Assembly: GCF_040239565.1 (NCBI RefSeq)
Contig: NZ_JBEHWS010000004.1
Coordinates: 1-64,000, forward strand
Origin: Fulvimarina sp040239565
GTDB lineage: Bacteria; Pseudomonadota; Alphaproteobacteria; Rhizobiales; Rhizobiaceae
Direction of reading: 5' to 3'
Length of the DNA stretch: 64,000 nucleotides
Shown here: positions 61,276 through 64,000 of the stretch, piece after piece
Position numbering within the stretch: position 1 is the stretch's first letter
Layout: every line of letters begins with the position of its first letter
Position numbers and translations under genes: made by a program
Notes under the pieces: model-generated
What the model was told of the DNA's origin: nothing
Database searches by the model: none
The model's input: the letters and a program-made list of their open reading frames with translations, nothing else

Positions 61276-63720
61276 TTAGAAGAGGCCGCCCGCGCCTTGG
61301 CTGATCGCCTGCCGTGTCTGCTCCGAGACGACACCCCGGCGCACGTCCGATGCGATCGCATCCATGCCAATCACGCTATAGCTGTCGGCTGGACCCGTTC
61401 CGGGCTTGAAGGCTTCCATAATGGTTCCGTCGCCACCGCCCGACGACCGCATGCCGTTCGAGCGGTTGACGGCGATGACCTCCATGCCTTCGGGCACCTT
61501 GAACTCGACCGGCGGCTTGCCCTTCATCGCATCTTCCATGAAATCGATGAAGACCGGCGCGGCGAGGCCGCCGCCTGTCGCACCACGGCCCATCGGGCGC
61601 GGCTGGTCGTAGCCGAGATAGACGCCGACCACGAGGTCGGGCGTGAAGCCGACGAACCACACGTCCTTCTCCTCGTTGGTGGTGCCGGTCTTGCCAGCCA
61701 CCGGGAAGCCGAGCGCCTTGACCTTGGTCGCGGTACCGCGCTGGACGACGCCTTCCATCATCGATGTGATCTGGTAGGCGGTCATTGGATCGAGCACCTG
61801 ATCACGCTCGTCGACGAGCTCGGGCTCGCCCTGGCCGCTGTAGCTCGCGACATTGCACTCGGCACAGAAGCGTTGATCGTGCTTGAAAATCGTGCGGCCA
61901 TAGCGGTCCTGCACACGGTCGATCAGCGTCGGCTCGATTGCGCGGCCGCCATTGGCGAGCACCGAATAAGCGCCGACCATGCGCAGTACAGTCGTCTCAC
62001 CAGCCCCGAGTGCCATCGGCAGGTAGGGTGCGAGCTTATCGTAGATACCGAAGCGCTCGGCATATTCCGCGACCAACTTCATACCCATGTCCCGCGCAAG
62101 GCGGACCGTCATCAGGTTACGGCTCTTCTCGATGCCGAGACGGAGCGTCGACGGACCAGCCGAACCGCCACCGTAGTTCGACGGTGTCCAGAAGCCGCCA
62201 TTCCCGTCAGGCATCGAGATCGGCGCATCGAGGATGACCGAAGCAGGCGTGTAGCCGTTGTCGAGCGCCGTCGCGTAGACGAAGGGTTTGAACGAGGAGC
62301 CCGGCTGGCGATAGGCCTGCGAGGCGCGGTTGAACTCGGACTCACCGTAAGAGAAGCCGCCGACCATGGCGCGGACGCGGCCGGTCTCCGGCTCCATGGC
62401 AACGAGGCCGCCCTGAATCTCTGGCGGCTGGCGCAGCTTCCAGCCTTCACCCTCCGCGAGCTTCTCCACATAGACGATGTCGCCGCGATTGAGGACCTCG
62501 GAAACGGAGCCGACCGAACCCTTGCGCTCCTCCATATTGAGACGCATGGCCCAGCTCATATTGGATTTCGTGAGCGTTGCGACATCGCGTTCGGAGCCGA
62601 GCTTGCCGCCGGCATCGCGGGCCGGCTGGAGACCGATGCTCGCACTCTCGCTGTCGGTCGAAAGAACGATAGCGAGCCGCCATTGAGGCACGTCCGAGAA
62701 CGCCTCGATCTCGCCCACGGCCTCGCCCCAATCGCTGCCGATCTCGACATTCGAAACCGGACCGCGGAAGCCACGGGCCTCGTCGAAATTCACGAGCGCG
62801 GTTTGCAGCGCGTCACGGGCAAAGCTCTGCATTTCTGGATCGAGCGTCGTGCGAACCGAAAGACCGCCTTCATAAAGGGCGTTGATACCGTAGCGATCAA
62901 CGATCTCGCGGCGAACGTCCTCGGTGAAGTACTCGGCGGTTGCCAGATAGGTGCCGGTCGGACGCGGATTGACGCCCAGAGGCTCCTTCTTCGCGACATT
63001 CGCCTCCTCGGTGGTGACGAAGCCGTTGTTGTCCATCTGGGCGATCACCCAGTTGCGGCGCGCAATCGCACGTTCCGGGTTGCGGAACGGATTGTAGTTT
63101 TCCGGCGCCTTCGGAAGGGCCGCGAGATAGGCTGCTTCCTCAACAGTGAGCTCGTTCACCGCCTTGTCGAAATAGGCCAGAGCCGCCGCAGCGATGCCGT
63201 AAGACCCCATGCCAAGGTAGATTTCGTTGAGATAGAGTTCGAGGATCTTTTCCTTCGAATAGGCCTGTTCGATACGCATCGAGAGGATCGCTTCCTTGAC
63301 CTTACGGTCGAAGGTGCGCTCGTTCGTCAGGAGGAAGTTCTTCGCGACCTGTTGGGTGATCGTGGAAGCACCCTGCATGCGCCCGCCCTGTGCGATCACG
63401 CTGACGGCACGGACGATACCTTCGATGTCGACGCCCGGATGGGAGTAGAAATTCTTGTCCTCGGCTGCGAGAAACGCGTTCTTTACACGTGCCGGGATTG
63501 CTTGAATCGGCAGGAATAGCCTGCGTTCACGGGCATATTCGGCCATCAGCTGTCCGTCGGAGGCGTGGACGCGGGTGGTCACAGGCGGCTTGTAGTCGGC
63601 CAGAACTTGGTAATCCGGGAGATCTTCACCGATCTTTTCCACGTACCAGGCAAGGCCGCCCGCCACGATGAGGAAGAAAACGGAGCCAATCCCAAAGAAA
63701 TAGCCGATCAGTCTGATCAT
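61276..63720 (-). CDS. mrcA: Penicillin-binding protein 1A
   Basis: The 814-residue bifunctional PBP has an N-terminal anchor (MIRLIGYFFGIGSVFFLIVAG). A glycosyltransferase domain follows (about 50-230; AAEDKNFYSHPGVDIEG with catalytic Glu, ASTITQQVAKNFLLTNERTF). The transpeptidase has SxxK in QPGSSFKPFVYA, EKSRNLMTVRLA and PVAGKTGTTNEEKD. Length and motifs are complete. It builds periplasmic peptidoglycan. Start at ATG 63720, since upstream codons look non-coding. Confidence 0.96.
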   Translation of the reverse strand: MIRLIGYFFGIGSVFFLIVAGGLAWYVEKIGEDLPDYQVLADYKPPVTTRVHASDGQLMAEYARERRLFLPIQAIPARVKNAFLAAEDKNFYSHPGVDIEGIVRAVSVIAQGGRMQGASTITQQVAKNFLLTNERTFDRKVKEAILSMRIEQAYSKEKILELYLNEIYLGMGSYGIAAAALAYFDKAVNELTVEEAAYLAALPKAPENYNPFRNPERAIARRNWVIAQMDNNGFVTTEEANVAKKEPLGVNPRPTGTYLATAEYFTEDVRREIVDRYGINALYEGGLSVRTTLDPEMQSFARDALQTALVNFDEARGFRGPVSNVEIGSDWGEAVGEIEAFSDVPQWRLAIVLSTDSESASIGLQPARDAGGKLGSERDVATLTKSNMSWAMRLNMEERKGSVGSVSEVLNRGDIVYVEKLAEGEGWKLRQPPEIQGGLVAMEPETGRVRAMVGGFSYGESEFNRASQAYRQPGSSFKPFVYATALDNGYTPASVILDAPISMPDGNGGFWTPSNYGGGSAGPSTLRLGIEKSRNLMTVRLARDMGMKLVAEYAERFGIYDKLAPYLPMALGAGETTVLRMVGAYSVLANGGRAIEPTLIDRVQDRYGRTIFKHDQRFCAECNVASYSGQGEPELVDERDQVLDPMTAYQITSMMEGVVQRGTATKVKALGFPVAGKTGTTNEEKDVWFVGFTPDLVVGVYLGYDQPRPMGRGATGGGLAAPVFIDFMEDAMKGKPPVEFKVPEGMEVIAVNRSNGMRSSGGGDGTIMEAFKPGTGPADSYSVIGMDAIASDVRRGVVSEQTRQAISQGAGGLF

Positions 63721-64000
63721 CGGTGATTCATCCACTCTCCGGCGCCTGAGCGTTCCCGGATACCCCTGATTCTTACCCCGTGGTGCGAAACGATCCCACT
63801 CGCTTCGCCCCTCGCCCCGAGGCACTCGAAGACCGAAACATATGATCGCGCACTGAAACGCTGCGCCGTGTTCCGACCCTGACGTCCATTCTGCGCCTCG
63901 ATCTCACGGTCTCATCGACCTTGGAACGCGGTGCAGATATGGTTCCCCTAGAAACGAGTCACATTTCCGTGCAGCTTCACGTTTTGCTAGTAAAATGCGG
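63721..64000. other. Upstream region of mrcA to window end
   Basis: No gene can be supported here. It probably carries the mrcA promoter; the next gene lies outside the window. Confidence 0.4.

Noticed and set aside
61057..63519. 820-codon plus-strand open frame
   Set aside because: It is the antisense shadow of mrcA in GC-rich DNA; the protein is Asp/Arg/His-rich and has no family signature.

Overview
The window is high-GC alphaproteobacterial DNA made of two parts. Positions 1 to about 42.5 kb are an integrated temperate siphophage, probably defective. Positions about 42.5 to 64 kb are host chromosome. The host block (fhs, a SUF iron-sulfur operon with sufT, anmK, tyrS, bcp, a DUF455 gene, an M23 peptidase gene, prfB and mrcA) looks like the Rhizobiales/Hyphomicrobiales, perhaps near Aurantimonadaceae. 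That placement is inferred from gene content only.

Prophage layout, read right to left because most of it is on the minus strand. 38.7-41.2 kb: plus-strand integration module with a large serine recombinase, a DUF2924 protein and two small partners. 36.5-38.6 kb: plus-strand XRE repressor, ImmA-like protease and an unknown gene. Divergent from these, 36.3-34.0 kb is a three-gene operon of a DUF2188 protein and two unknown proteins, closed by a strong terminator. 33.8-22.6 kb: early genes (HTH protein, Sak4-like ATPase, SSB-like protein, DEAD/DEAH helicase, PD-(D/E)XK nuclease, primase-helicase, RuvC-like protein, DNA methyltransferase). 21.5-13.8 kb: packaging and head genes (small and large terminase, gpW-like protein, portal, protease-capsid fusion, DUF2190, joining proteins). 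12.6-0.1 kb: tail genes (terminator, tube, G/GT chaperones with a -1 slippery site, tape measure), a tail tip matching gene transfer agent genes g12-g15, a C1q-tipped fibre, a holin-like protein and an M15 endolysin.

Several prophage genes are broken. The endolysin and the tape measure each carry one in-frame amber codon. The tape measure, the tail chaperone, the DUF3489 gene and probably the RuvC-like gene each need a one-base shift to read through. The host genes show no such lesions apart from the normal programmed frameshift of prfB. This fits prophage decay, but uncorrected sequencing errors are not excluded. The left end of the prophage was not recognised. The right side abuts tRNA-Ser(CGA).

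Two cargo loci stand out. One is a low-GC plus-strand gene (12757-13758) wedged between structural genes. The other is the XRE/ImmA locus with its divergent operon of unknown proteins. The prophage also carries several operator-like or origin-like repeat arrays: 33857-33900, 25824-25878, 25933-26057 and 24215-24461.

In the host block, fhs (one-carbon metabolism) is followed by a convergent hydroxyacid dehydrogenase gene. The suf operon (IscS-like gene, sufB, a small membrane protein gene, sufC, sufD, sufS, sufT, sufA) runs leftward. A divergent alpha/beta hydrolase gene lies across a 15-bp palindrome. The remaining genes serve cell-wall recycling and synthesis (anmK, M23, mrcA), translation (tyrS, prfB) and peroxide defence (bcp).
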